Shown in pieces: positions 11,453-22,490 of a stretch of 64,000 bases of DNA. The position numbers and the translations under genes are program-made. The notes under the pieces were generated by a model that worked only from the letters and a program-made list of their open reading frames with translations, had not been told where the DNA came from and made no database searches. Location of the stretch: assembly GCA_033064195.1 (NCBI GenBank), contig JARBJD010000012.1, positions 496,001-560,000 of the forward strand, given 5' to 3'. Positions within the stretch are counted from its first letter, which is position 1; each line of letters starts with the position of its first letter. The DNA is from Blattamonas nauphoetae. Taxonomy: Eukaryota > Preaxostyla > Oxymonadida.

Positions 11453-11988
11453 ATGGAGGTTGACATACCCTCAGATGAATTGCCTCCTCAGACAATTTGG
11501 CAGTGCTCTCTCCCTTCTTTCGCTGAACAACTTTTATCACTCCCTGATTACGATTGTATCCGTCTAGCATTCGTCAATTTTTTCAAGGTGTCATTCCCCC
11601 GAAGCTGACCGTGAAACAAGGAACAAAGAAAGAAATTTTGAAACTTATGAACATTATTATCACTCAGCGGAAAATAAATGAAGAAAGAGCAAACGCCCTT
11701 CGAAAAGCTCACGATTTGAGGAAACAGCCGAGAATTCCACAAAAAAATGATATCCCTATGAATCCACCTCCACACGAGTATCAATGTGAATTTCTTCCCC
11801 TGAATGCTTCGTTGCCAGAGACTCAGTCCGAGGAGCCTGCTTTCTGGATTGATATCCTCCCAAACTCCACAGCGGAATTTCCGATGATTAGAGAAGAAGA
11901 AATGTTCACCTTGTTTGGTGTTTCAAAAGGAATGTATTATCAAGATGTGTATGGAAAATGGAGATCAGAACATCACAGGATTCCGTGA
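11453..11988 (+). CDS. Hypothetical protein, 167 residues
   Basis: I do not recognise this protein. The ATG at 11453 opens a frame that needs one short intron: 11556-11587 (32 nt, GTATCC...TCAAG), or alternatively 11562-11587 (26 nt). Both restore the same downstream frame. The product starts MEVDIPSDELPP, has a basic helix-prone middle (KKEILKLMNIIITQRKINEE) and a Pro-rich stretch, and ends at TGA 11986-11988. A second intron beginning GTGTATGG near 11944 would replace the last 12 residues by a longer hydrophobic C-terminus; I cannot choose between the ends. It is divergent from TARBP1 and convergent with the FAM184-like gene. Confidence 0.55.
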
Positions 11989-12232
11989 AGTTGACTTCCA
12001 TCCATCCTGCAGACATTCTTTCCCTTCACATCAGCACCATATTCTTCAGATGTTTGTTCATCGAGTTGTCGATATCATATCTCCGACAGCATCTTCTCGT
12101 CATTACACTAACCGCACGATAATGCACCTGTTGAGCAACTCATGACGTTTTCTAATCGATTTTTCTAAATCAAGACGAATATGGGTGAAATGTTTTTCAA
12201 AATCAAGAGATCTCAAAGAAAAAAGTTCATAA

Positions 12233-15200
12233 TCATGGAAATTTTCGTTTGGGAGTGAAATCTAGTGACGACTTGCTCCTTGTTTGGTTTGAAGTTGGCG
12301 ATGGGGTCGACAGTCTTGAATGTGATCTGGACTGTTCAACCGCAGAAGATCCTGGCTGTCCTGCCACCATGATTGACCCAACTTTGTTCGTTCTCCCGAA
12401 CGTTTTCGTGTAACTGTCGTCCCGATTTCTGAGCTCAAGTTTGTAGAACTTCACTTCCTCGTTCAGCCTGCTGATCATGTGCTCCTTCTCCATGACTACC
12501 CCTTCCAGTTGTTTGATTCGTTGAATATCTTCTGGACGTGCTTCTCGATGAGCCAAGTTTTTGGTCGCGTCCGACAGTTCGTTTTCGAGACCAGACGAAT
12601 GAGCAACGAGATCGTTATAGTCGTCCTGAAGGGTTTTGAACTGGTCAGAGAGGGTCGCGAACTCGTCGAGCAGTTTCTGGTTCTGCAGAGAGAGTGAAGA
12701 ATGGGTGCTTCTGGAGTTGGCCAGTTCGGAGTTCAGTTCTGACACTTGTTTGGTGGCGGTGGACAGTTCAGTTGTGAGACGCTGCTGCAGCACGCGAGAT
12801 TCTTCCAGTTCTGCTTCAAGGGAAGAGATTCTGTCGATCTGCTCTTTCAGCGCAGCTGTCATCTTTCGCGTCTCCTCCTGAAACGCTTCTTGGCTGCTTC
12901 CGAAACGCTGAGATTGATCCGATTTGAGTTGTGAAATCGCATTTTCATGTTCTGCTTGCAGTTTCTGTTTCAAGTCCCGGAGTGAGTGCTCAAGTTGTTC
13001 ACGATGGCTCCTTTCCCGCTCAGCCAAGATGGCTTCGTGTTCTTTCTGTCGTTGGCTGTTCTCTTCTGTTCTCTGTCTCGCCCACTGTTCTTCTGCTTGG
13101 CGTCTCTCTTCCTTCCATCGCGCTTCCTTTTCTTGCATAGTTTTCAGCAATTGCCCAGCTTCTGATTCGACTGATGTCTGAAGTAGCTTTTCTCTCTGTT
13201 CATGCTCATCCTTCAGTCGCTGTGTTTCCTCTTCGTGTTGTTTGTGTGCCCTTTCGAGTTCTTCGCGAAGTCGAACGAGATCATCTGTCATCGAAGCAAT
13301 CTGACTGTCTTTGGAGGCCAGTGACGTGTCGGTGTTGGTTGAGTAGTCGTCAAGTTTCCTTCGAAGGGCGGTGAGCTGATTGGAGAGATCGAGATTCGAC
13401 AGCTCCATTTGTCGGATGCGTTCGTTCAGGGTTTCTGAGACTTTTATTTTCTCCTTCTCCAGTTCTGACTTCTCCTTTCTCAGAGCTTCCAACGTCATTG
13501 TCAACTGGGTTGATTCGCTCGTCGCGAGAGAGTTTCTTTCCTTCTGCAGTTTGTTCTCCTCCTCGCTCTGAAGCAGCTGCGACTTCATTTCAGCAAGCTT
13601 CTGCTCAGACTCTTTCAGAGACTCTCTGAGATCAGCAATCGTTTGACTTTGTGAAGAGGCATTCGCATTCCGATCTTTCTGTTCTGTTTCGAGTTGCTTT
13701 TTGAGATCTTGTTCTCGTTTCTGAGCGTCTCCGAGTGTCTTGCGGGTGTCACCAAGTTCCTTTTGAATGGTTGACAAGCTTGTTTGGAGGGCTTTGATTT
13801 CGTTCTGTGTGTTCTCCAGATCCTTCCGCAACAAACGATTCTTCCCTTCCTCCTCCTCCTTCTCTTTCTGTGCTTGGGCGAGTTGGCTTGCGATGAGGTC
13901 GACCTGAGTCGTGGAGTCGCCCTTCATTTGCTGAAGCTGAAGGGAAAGGCGACGTTCCATGTCCTTCTTCTCGTCCTCAAACTGCACCCTCATTCTTTCC
14001 ATTTCACTGTTCTTTTCTGCCTCTGTCTCCATTTTCTGTGTCTGAACAGCTTGTGCGACGGCGTCTTCAAGCTGTTTCTCATACTTGTGCCTCTCCTCTT
14101 CCCTCCTCTTCTCCTCTTCTACCCGCCTCGTTTCAAAGTCTGTTGACGCCTGTCCCATCGCCTTCTCCAAAGTTGAGAGTCTCGTCTCCCAATCCTTGTT
14201 CGTCCTGTCGAGTTGTGCCTTGTGCTCAGCACGGAGAGCGTCAAGTGTCTGGTTCAATGACTCAATCTGATCTTCGAAGTACTGCTTGGAACGAGAGAGT
14301 GCGTCGTTGAGATGTTCCGTCGCTTTCAGCTCATCGTTGCTCCGCTCCTTCCGTTCGTTCTCGAGAAGAAGGCGTGATTGTGCTAATTCGTTCTGAATTT
14401 GGAGAATTTGATCGTGGGAGTGTGAGGATGCATCGGTGAGGTTTGCTTTGAGAGTGGAAATCTCGGTTGACAACGATTCAATTTGAGTTTGGAGAGTGGA
14501 TTCCCTGAGTGACGATTCTGAGAGAAGTTGTTGAAAACGTTCTTCTGCTGAATGAATTGCTGACTGAAGGGTTATGTTCTCCTTTTTTGCTTCTTCCAAG
14601 TGCAATGCGATTTGTTTCGACGCGTCTGACGATGATGATATTTGTGCGAGTGAATGCGCATTTGCTTCCTGCAATTGGGAAATCACAGCATCTTTCAGAG
14701 TAAGTTCTCGTCCTTTCTCATCCATCTCACGCTGATGATCGATGTCCTTCTCCTTCATCAAATTTTCTGTTCGTTTCTTCTCGTCAGCGAATTTTGTTTG
14801 TTCATTCAGCAGAGATGCCTCTAAGTCACTGAGTTTCCGATTTAGCTCTTCAACACAGTGGTTGCTATCCTCAATCTTCTTTTGATTATCTTTTAGCTGA
14901 TTCTCAAGGATATTTTCGGCTTTGTAACGTTCCGCAAGCATTTCAGTGTATTTGGCATTTGATTCTTGGATTACTCGAGCAATTTCAGTTTTATGTGCTT
15001 CATCTTTCTCAAGTAAGACCCTTTGAGTCGAGTTATTTGCTTCAGAAAGCTGAGATTTGACATCGAGAAGTTGCTTTTCGAATTTTTCTTTTATTGATGC
15101 AATTTCTTTTGTTAATTCTCTGATACGCTGCTCAGACGCTTCCTTTATTCTTTGTTCACTTTGCATTGCCTGTCTTTGGAAGGTAGTAAACTCGCTGTAC

Positions 15201-15601
15201 AGTTTTTGTTTTTCTGCGTCATGCTGGGCTCTTAATTTCTGTAAAGAAGATGACTATGAAAAAAATGGTAGACAAACAGAAATTTCATCCTTAGACACTG
15301 CCTGAGCAGCTGAAGCATTCATTGTTTGTTGAAGATCAGTTAATTTCAACTTTGTTTCTTCTAAAATCTATTAATACAAGAATATTGAGAAGAAAAAGGG
15401 AAAAATTAAAACAATGAGAGAATTTAAATGATGGAAAATGGATGATATGTCGCTGTATACCTCAACAACCTCAGCTTCGTACGTATCTGCAGTTTGTTGA
15501 AGAACGAGTTCATCATCGACTCCATCAGATTGAAGTTGGGCAATAACGCGAGATAGTTGAGAAATTTTCTTGCCCATCCGCGATTGAAGCTCAGGATCCA
15601 T
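12233..15601 (-). CDS. FAM184: FAM184-like long coiled-coil protein
   Basis: Three exons (15601-15461, 15367-15299, 15253-12233; introns 93 and 45 nt) give 1,076 residues. Almost all of it is continuous coiled coil rich in Glu, Lys, Gln and Ser. Two end signatures identify the family. The N-terminus (MGKKISQLSRVIAQLQSDG, then EILEETKLKL) corresponds to the FAM184 opening (KMSKKIAQLTKVIY, then EILAETREKI). Near the C-terminus, FYKLELRNRDDSYTKTF from residue 1006 corresponds to FYKLELVNREENFNKVF. A basic Ser-rich tail follows. The first in-frame ATG is 15601; earlier codons have no ATG. FAM184 proteins are poorly studied; a cytoskeletal or ciliary role is only an inference, helped by B9D1 elsewhere in the window. 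Confidence 0.82.
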
Positions 15602-15751
15602 CCTGCATAATGGATAGATGGATCGGACCTTTTTTGATGGTGTGTTCAAGAAAGTGTGTCAAAAACCCTTCAGGGTTTATGAATATCTTCTTCAAAGTGA
15701 AATGAAAGTAAGACCAAACAAAAAAATAACATTATCAAAGGGATCAAGAAA

Positions 15752-16762
15752 TCACGTCGGCTCTTCGGATTCTTCTTCATCGACACCGTCTTCCATCCCC
15801 TCTGCAGAATCTTCACGATCTTCGGGTGGTTCATCCTCATCGTTTTCATCCTCATCCTCATTCTCGTCTTCATCGGATTCAATTACAAACCCGTCCTCGT
15901 CCCTTCTGACGTCTGGTTGGGTATCGACTGTCTTCCAAGCTTCAACCTGCTCCATCTCAATCTGACGAATAGAATCGCTGTCAGTAGCGGATGAGTACAA
16001 TTCAAGCAACTCTCTGAGACATGGTTGTTGAATTTCACACAAAAAGGATGACATACGCATTGAGTGTGATGAAAGCGTGGCCCCATGTGAACTTGGACAA
16101 AATATAAGTGGCGTCCTCGGAGAATCTGAAGAGATACAGTGAGAGGCGTGGAGGATACCCAGTTATCCATAAAGCTGCGGCAAGGGCTTCGACACATGAC
16201 AGTGTGTTTGGTCGTCCATAGTTAATTGGATTAGCTGCAATAAGAAAGGGAACTAGTGGAAGATAAACAGAAAAAACCTCAAAATCAATGAATAGCAAAC
16301 CTAAACGATCATTGGCATGTGGATATTTCAGTTTTTCTAGATGAAGCTCTTTGATTCGAGCCCATGAGCAATCAATGACAGCTAATCCAGATTTTCCGAC
16401 GATGTCATGATCATTTGGAGAAACAAAAGTTGTTTCTGCATGAGGACTATGTTTGAGTCATGACAGAAGACGGGATGAGATGACGCATGTTAAAAGTGAG
16501 ACCTCAGCACAATTCCCCCGAAATGATCGTTCGCACGGAGTTCACGCAGCAGTTTGAATCGAGCACATTTTCTGCCAGTGCATTTTTTGGCATCGCATTG
16601 ACAAAAATCCCACATGGCGAGTTTTGCTGATGACCAGAGACCACACAATTGATGACAAGAAAGAAGGACACTTTTCACATTTGGGTCAAGTTCTGTGTAT
16701 GGATGCTTTCCTTGTGCCTGATGCTTCCTCCTCCAAGCCATCTTCGAGGAATCACGAACCAT
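15752..16762 (-). CDS. TSR3: TSR3, 18S rRNA aminocarboxypropyltransferase
   Basis: TSR3 transfers the aminocarboxypropyl group from SAM onto the hypermodified uridine of 18S rRNA late in small-subunit maturation. Four exons (16762-16503, 16446-16301, 16252-16057, 16013-15752) join in phase to give 287 residues. Diagnostic stretches are LAMWDFCQCDAKKCTGRKCA, GLAVIDCSWARI, PFLIAANPINYGRPNTLSCV, ALAAALWITGYP and the helix LNAELLELY. The C-terminal 70 residues are very acidic (repeated Asp/Glu), as in other TSR3 tails. Introns are 56, 48 and 43 nt. The start is either 16762 (MVRDSSK) or 16741 (MAWRRK). It lies in a same-strand run with the FAM184-like and histidine phosphatase genes, 150 bp from the former. 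Confidence 0.94.
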
Positions 16763-16945
16763 AATTGCTTTTTTTTCTACCTCTGATTCTCGTACCACCA
16801 AGTACAACAACATATGTGATCTCAGAATCCATGAAAAAAGGAAATAAAGGAGCTCTTTACTCGTTTTCTCTCTCAATTCTGAAAACGCCCCTAATGCATG
16901 ATAAATATGTTATAATAGAAATAGGCGAATGGAAAAACCAAAATA

Positions 16946-17863
16946 TCACCAGGCCTTTGTTTCCTCACTAACATGATCAAAAATTCCCTCCACATAATTT
17001 ACAACACGAACGTGAAATTTGCCTTTCCCGTGGTACTCCAAAATGTTGATGCACGCTGCATCTTGTCCAACGCTCCAGTAACTATCCAACGGGGCATTGA
17101 GGAGAGAACATATAATCGTTCGAGTGCAGATTTGATGTGTCACTGCAACGACTTCTTTTCCAGGATTTTCCTCGCAAAGCTGAACGAGTTCTGCAATAGA
17201 CCGTTTTGCTAAATCTTCCAATTTCTCTCCTCCCATATCCAATTCGCTGATATGTTCGCGAAAAGTCTGAAGAATCATGAATAGAGGAGATTCAGACTTT
17301 CATCTTCTCAGGATCCATAGCTTCACACTCTTCCAGGGTCTTCCCTTCCCATCTAGAGATAAGCAATCTTATTGTGAAATTAGAAGGCAAACGGGCCATA
17401 AAACACGCTATCAAGTCCTTTAACCACTTTTGGTTGAATTTGTTTTCCCTGGGATGTCAAGTGAAACGGCACTCATACAGTCCCATCCAAATGACCAGAT
17501 ATAACAATTTCAGCCGTTTCGATGGCACGTGGGCGAGGGCTTGTGATAATCGCTTCAATCTTGTGAGATTGGAGGATTCTGTGGATATTTCGGGCCTATG
17601 ATTTGAAAAAATGATGTATTGACAATATCATGACTGGATAATACTTGGTCTCGACCTAAGTCGCTCAGAGGCACATCAGACGATCCACGAAAACGCGATC
17701 CTTCGTTCAAGAGGGTGGAGCCGTGACGAGTGAGATAAACTAACGCACATTGAGAAAAACGATGGAAGGGCGAAGATATGAGAGCATAAAGATACACACG
17801 AATGGTTTTGGGCATCCAAGAAATAGGGCGTCTCGAGTTGATTTTTTCCCAAGGTTTGATCAT
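16946..17863 (-). CDS. Histidine phosphatase (phosphoglycerate mutase-like)
   Basis: Five exons (17863-17645, 17595-17506, 17448-17393, 17352-17298, 17266-16946) give 246 residues. The catalytic motif LTRHGSTLLNE holds the phospho-accepting His and its Arg. TSPRPRAIETAEI carries the second phosphate-binding Arg, and FYGPWEGKTLEE and VVAVTHQICTR (second catalytic His) complete the active site. The exon joins are supported because each restores one of these motifs. Introns are 49, 57, 40 and 31 nt. The first 40 residues precede the domain and have no targeting signal I recognise. Members act on sugar phosphates such as fructose-2,6-bisphosphate or on small metabolites; I cannot name the substrate. 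Confidence 0.88.
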
Positions 17864-17888
17864 GATTTTTCTGTAGTCGGTCAACTTT
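17864..17888. promoter_or_regulatory. 25-bp divergent spacer
   Basis: The ATGs of the histidine phosphatase gene (minus, 17863) and the coiled-coil gene (plus, 17889) are separated by 25 bp. Transcription of each gene must begin within this spacer or inside the other's coding sequence. No motif is recognisable. Confidence 0.35.
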
Positions 17889-19641
17889 ATGAATGTCTAT
17901 GAGACTCGATTGCTTGATCTTGAACGTGAAAGAGAATCATTAGTCTCAAAAGCTGAACAGCGAACACAAGAAGCAACTGAACTCAGAAAACAAAGTCGAC
18001 TCCTTCTCCAACAACTGGAAAACAAAAACAAAGAAATACTTCTTTTACGAGGACAAGTTCAGCAATTGACTCAAACACATGCTGCTCAGGAACTGGAAAT
18101 TCAAACACTTCAGAGATCTGTCTGCTTCAATTTCTTCATTCAAAACTGAGCCTGCTACACGATACATAGAATGATTCACTCCAAGCGGATGTGTCTAATC
18201 TGAAACTTGATGTTTGACTTTTCTTATTTTGATGGCTTTAGCTTTCAGTTCGAGGAGAAAATGAACAAGAATCCCAAATCAACATTCAAATGTTGTATCG
18301 AGAAATTGAGGTATCTCACTTATTTTTCCAGTAAACGTCTCATTAGATATTGAAACACAGAAATCTTGAACTCGAGGAAACCAACAGAGGTCTGATGCTT
18401 GATCTCGAATCGAAGGATGATGTATTAAGTAGGACTACGGTGGTATCAAACCCTCTTCGCCTTCAGTCTACTGTATACCTTCTTTAGGAAGTTAAAGATA
18501 GGGAAACAAGATATCGAGATGTTCTTGAGAACTATCGAAAACTTTCGAACGATCTTGCCTCTGCCAGAGCAAAGATCGGTGATCTTGAAGAATCTCACGC
18601 CGATTTCCAGTATCCCTTTGACTTTTCACTCATTTTTTGTGATACAGCTCGACAGTCATTGCACTTGAAGATCAAAACCAGAAACTGAAGGAGAAACTCG
18701 CCGCTTCAGAGGAAATCAGCATCACTCTCTCTCAATCACTTCAAGAATTTCACACATACAGCCAAACCTTGCTCAAAGAATTGACATCAGCTCGTAACTT
18801 GCTCGATGCCGAACTTGATCGAGAGGACCAACTCACAAAAGACCTTGAAGCGCAGGAGCTCGTCACTCAGACCCAGACGGAACGTCTCCGTCAGTCCGAG
18901 ATGGAAATTGCAAAACTATTTGCCCAAAACAAGCTTCTGACCGAACGATGCGAGGAGCTTTCTGTTCAAACCGATGCTGCCGACGTCATCGCAACCGATG
19001 AAAGGAAGAAGACAGTAGGAATGCACTCGCTCCTCGTCTCCTCCCGGAACGAGACGTTCACGCTGAATGGCCGGATCGAGAGATTGGAAAGCGAGTTGTT
19101 GGAGAAGAAAGCAGAAATCGACGAGCTTGTCAAGACGATCTCGAAGAAGGATGAGAAGGTGCTCGAGCTGATGAAGCAGCAGACGGAAACGTCGGAGCAG
19201 ATGACAAAGTTGAGAGAGTGTGCCGTTGTTGTCGTTATTCCGTCTTTGTGCAGAGAAATGTTGGAGGGTGCGACTGAACGGGACAGCGTTCTGGACCAGT
19301 CCAGAACCTTCCAGAAGCAGAAGAAGCAGCTCGAAGGGACCATCGCTCATCTTCGGAAGGGTATCACTTTGCTTCTTCTCTTCTTCCGTTCAGCTTTGGA
19401 TGAGAGTCAAAAGGAATGTGGGCATCTGATCGAGCAGGTCAGCGAGACTCAGCAGAACGAGGCGTTCGCACGAGCCCAGCTCCAAACACAGTACGAACGG
19501 GTTTGCTCTCTTTCCATCATTCCTCTCCAGCGAATCGCTTCTCTTGAATCGGATCTGGACACAATCCGGTTTCGGTATTCCCATCTGAGTCAGGACCACA
19601 CCAGACTGCAGCAGCTGGCCTCTTACAAACATCCGAGCTGA
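17889..19641 (+). CDS. Coiled-coil protein of unknown function, nine small exons
   Basis: Exons: 17889-18119, 18170-18211, 18242-18310, 18347-18442 (or 18421), 18488-18609, 18648-19217, 19254-19360, 19394-19500, 19531-19641. These give 484 residues (477 with the shorter exon 4). The protein is coiled coil from end to end, Leu/Glu/Gln/Lys-rich, with no globular domain. The eight introns are 30-66 nt. The last three (36, 33 and 30 nt) are multiples of three without stops, so reading through would simply insert pieces such as VVVVIPSLC. Removing them restores uninterrupted coiled coil (KLREEMLEG, LRKALDESQK, YERRIASLES), which is my main evidence that they are introns. A cytoskeletal role is plausible but unproven. 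Confidence 0.75.
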
Positions 19642-19911
19642 CAATCAAGACCGAGGATCGTTCTTTATTCATCTTTATTCCTCTTGTGATGAGTTCGAGT
19701 CTTCTTTTTCACCACCTCACGACTCTCTTCTTTCTGAAACGGGTTTTTCATTCAAAACAGAGCAGAATGCAGAAAATGAAAAATGCGGAGACGTTTTGTC
19801 TTTTGACCTCAATAAGGTTAGGTCCGTCCAAGAAATAAGGACAACAAAATAGAATAATGATACCACCTCAAAAGGCAAGCAGTATGCGGTTGATTTGAAG
19901 AGAATACAAAA

Positions 19912-22419
19912 TTAGACTACCAACGCCAACACAAAGACGAGGACAGGCAGCAGCATCCGAGCAATCCCTCTTCCCACTCCGTCTGCCAAGTAGTACACAT
20001 AGGCCAGTTGGTCGTCCGACTCTTCATCGGGATACAGCTCCAGCATGTAGATCAGGTTGGCAGTTGTGTTGCACTCGATCCACGGACAGGTGAACGTGAT
20101 TTCGGTTCCGTCTTCCGTTGTGGTAAAATTGGTGGTGCCGGCATCAGCGTGTTTGGTTGGGTTGTTTTCGTCCTTTTCGCGGTAGATGTGGACGAACCCT
20201 TCGCTGGGAAGGCGGACACCAACAACTCTGTAGTGCACCAATCCTTTCTTCATCCCCTTCTCCCGCTCCTCATCCGGAAACGTGCATTCGACGTATCTGA
20301 TGTGCGGGTTGTCTGACGTGTTCACCCGAATGTACGTGTTGTTCGCGGTGAGGTATTGCAGGTCGATGACGTCTGAGTTGACGGCTTGTTGGGATGGGAG
20401 TGGGGTGATGGGCAGCGTGGGAAGTGCGATCTCCCCGAGCGGCGAGACGAACCGCTTGCTGTTTTGTGGAGTGTTCTCCGGCGAGAGGACGACATTCGAG
20501 ATCTCGTTTGAGGTTGAGCGAGAGTCTTGTGTGTCGTCGTCGGTGAAGCTGGCGGAGACGAGTTGGTACTCTTCGCCCTTCGAGAAGCCCGTTGAATTGT
20601 TGTCGTAGATGACAAACGTGTCCTCCGCCTTCTGCATGTTCTCGACAGGGTCAAAGCCAACCCTCAGTTTGTGTGGGAATGTTGGTGCACTCGAGTCGTT
20701 CCGTAGTCTCCAGACAGACTCGACAAGGCGACGAGACTCATTCAGCTTCCCATATAAAGTCACAGTCATCTCTTGGTTGGTCCTCATGTTCACCTTCGCT
20801 GCAATCTTCAGGATGCGGTCGCGGGGAGGGATGGTGAACCTGACAAAGTTGCTCTCGTCAGGGATGGGATGGACGACTTTAGCGATCTCGACAACATACT
20901 CTTTTTCGTACTGCACGATGCTGCCGTCGATAGTGATGTTCATGCTCAACCCGGTTGTATTGCACGATGCAACTCTTGTCAATATTGGTTCCCCCTTCGG
21001 GTCTTTCTTCTCATCACTGTCCGTGTCTGGATTGACGAAGAAGTCCTCGGGTTTGTACAAAAGGTATGTGGCGTTGACAGAGGTGGATGGACGAGAAACG
21101 TTCGTTGCTGTCCAGTTCAGCATGAGGAGGGCCTTTGTCACAGCGTATGATGCTGGGTCGGGGTCTTCCTCGGTCGGCTCGGGCTTCTCGATGTAGTCTG
21201 TGACGTTGATTTTGTTCATCTTCAGTCCCTGCGGAGGGATGACCACTTTGAAATCCTGCACGTCGAGCAAGATCGGCACGTAGAGGTTGTCGGACTTCCG
21301 CTGGAGAGAGACGAGAGTGTGGGTTGTCTCGTATGCAAAGTGCTTGCTATCGATCGAGCCAGTCACGGGGACTTCTGATGAGCCACTCACACCTTCGATG
21401 TCGAATGTGACGGTCTCATCACCGACTTTTGCTTCATCGTCTGGTTTGCTCTTCCTGCTGAACTTTGCCGTGTAGTTGATGTTTCTCGTGAAAGAGCTTC
21501 CTTTGATGGCCACAGTTAGCTCGGCTGCGTTGTTTGCGTAAGTCACAGAGAGGGATTGGTTCACATACGGTGTTGAGGCGGCTGGCGTCAGGAAGGTTCG
21601 TTTGTCAATATCCACACCGACTGTTATTGTCGATGCGTCTGTGTGAGTAGCTGTACAACTTTCGATTTCGTATGGTGTGTAGTGTCGGAAAGTGAAGTCG
21701 TTACCAGTAGGTGAAGGCTGGTAAGGATAAATCAACGTGTTGAGTACAAATGTTGAGAATGTTGAGTGAGAGAATGTGAGTAATTTCGTATTTCCAGTTT
21801 GGAGATCTTTTAGGGTGAGATTGACTCCTTCTGCTGCGTTGACGGTGGCTGCAGTGCCAAGATTGAGAGAGATCTTGAGAGGAGCGTCTTCATTCGTGGC
21901 ATTATATGTCGCAGTCACTTTATCATTAATATACGGTTCTTTTCGATTGCTTACGATTGTTAATGTGTTCGCTTCGGAGATCTGGACTTGTTCAGAAGAG
22001 ACTTCACCTTCTTCAGGTTGGATTTTTAAAGTAACAGTCTCAAGTTTCCATATAGAATTAAATCGCATTGGGTTTGGGAAATTGCTACCAGTAACAGTTA
22101 AGAAAAAATTTCGTTTGTTTGTTGTATGTTGCTCGAATGTTATCTCGCCTGTAACATTTCCCGGAGCATCCACTTCGGAAAAGGAAACTGCGAGGGTGGC
22201 AGTATTCCCTGAATCAATTGACACTTCTTTGTCGAGAGTGATTGTTATGACAGGATCAATTGATGTGTGGGCATAACTGATTGTGCTAACAGTGTATGTT
22301 ATCGTTTCTTGATTCAGAACAGAATACTCATATGCAGGAGATTGGAGGAAGAAGAACAGTATGTGAAAGAGATGGAGTAAGGAGAACATGGGGCTGATGA
22401 AACCATAATTTGACATCAT
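19912..22419 (-). CDS. Secreted or GPI-anchored surface protein with beta-sandwich-like repeats
   Basis: A single exon encodes 835 residues. The N-terminus carries a hydrophobic signal sequence (SLLHLFHILFFFLQSP) and the last residues form a hydrophobic tail without charged residues after it (ARMLLPVLVFVLALVV), the classical GPI-attachment pattern. Between them lies a Thr/Ser/Val/Asn-rich chain with many N-glycosylation sequons (NVT, NLT, NYT, NNTS). Its loosely repeated strands of about 100 residues look like beta-sandwich modules, for example those starting near YVNQSLSVTYANNA and YINDKVTATYNATN. I recognise no named domain. It is probably a cell-surface coat or adhesion protein, perhaps one of a family. 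The GPI anchor is inferred from the ends only. Confidence 0.75.
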   Translation of the reverse strand: MMSNYGFISPMFSLLHLFHILFFFLQSPAYEYSVLNQETITYTVSTISYAHTSIDPVITITLDKEVSIDSGNTATLAVSFSEVDAPGNVTGEITFEQHTTNKRNFFLTVTGSNFPNPMRFNSIWKLETVTLKIQPEEGEVSSEQVQISEANTLTIVSNRKEPYINDKVTATYNATNEDAPLKISLNLGTAATVNAAEGVNLTLKDLQTGNTKLLTFSHSTFSTFVLNTLIYPYQPSPTGNDFTFRHYTPYEIESCTATHTDASTITVGVDIDKRTFLTPAASTPYVNQSLSVTYANNAAELTVAIKGSSFTRNINYTAKFSRKSKPDDEAKVGDETVTFDIEGVSGSSEVPVTGSIDSKHFAYETTHTLVSLQRKSDNLYVPILLDVQDFKVVIPPQGLKMNKINVTDYIEKPEPTEEDPDPASYAVTKALLMLNWTATNVSRPSTSVNATYLLYKPEDFFVNPDTDSDEKKDPKGEPILTRVASCNTTGLSMNITIDGSIVQYEKEYVVEIAKVVHPIPDESNFVRFTIPPRDRILKIAAKVNMRTNQEMTVTLYGKLNESRRLVESVWRLRNDSSAPTFPHKLRVGFDPVENMQKAEDTFVIYDNNSTGFSKGEEYQLVSASFTDDDTQDSRSTSNEISNVVLSPENTPQNSKRFVSPLGEIALPTLPITPLPSQQAVNSDVIDLQYLTANNTYIRVNTSDNPHIRYVECTFPDEEREKGMKKGLVHYRVVGVRLPSEGFVHIYREKDENNPTKHADAGTTNFTTTEDGTEITFTCPWIECNTTANLIYMLELYPDEESDDQLAYVYYLADGVGRGIARMLLPVLVFVLALVV

Positions 22420-22490
22420 TCAGATCTTGAACTAAATCTGTTAACTTCGGCACAAGGGGAGGAATTCAACACAATAAAAATGAGTTGATA

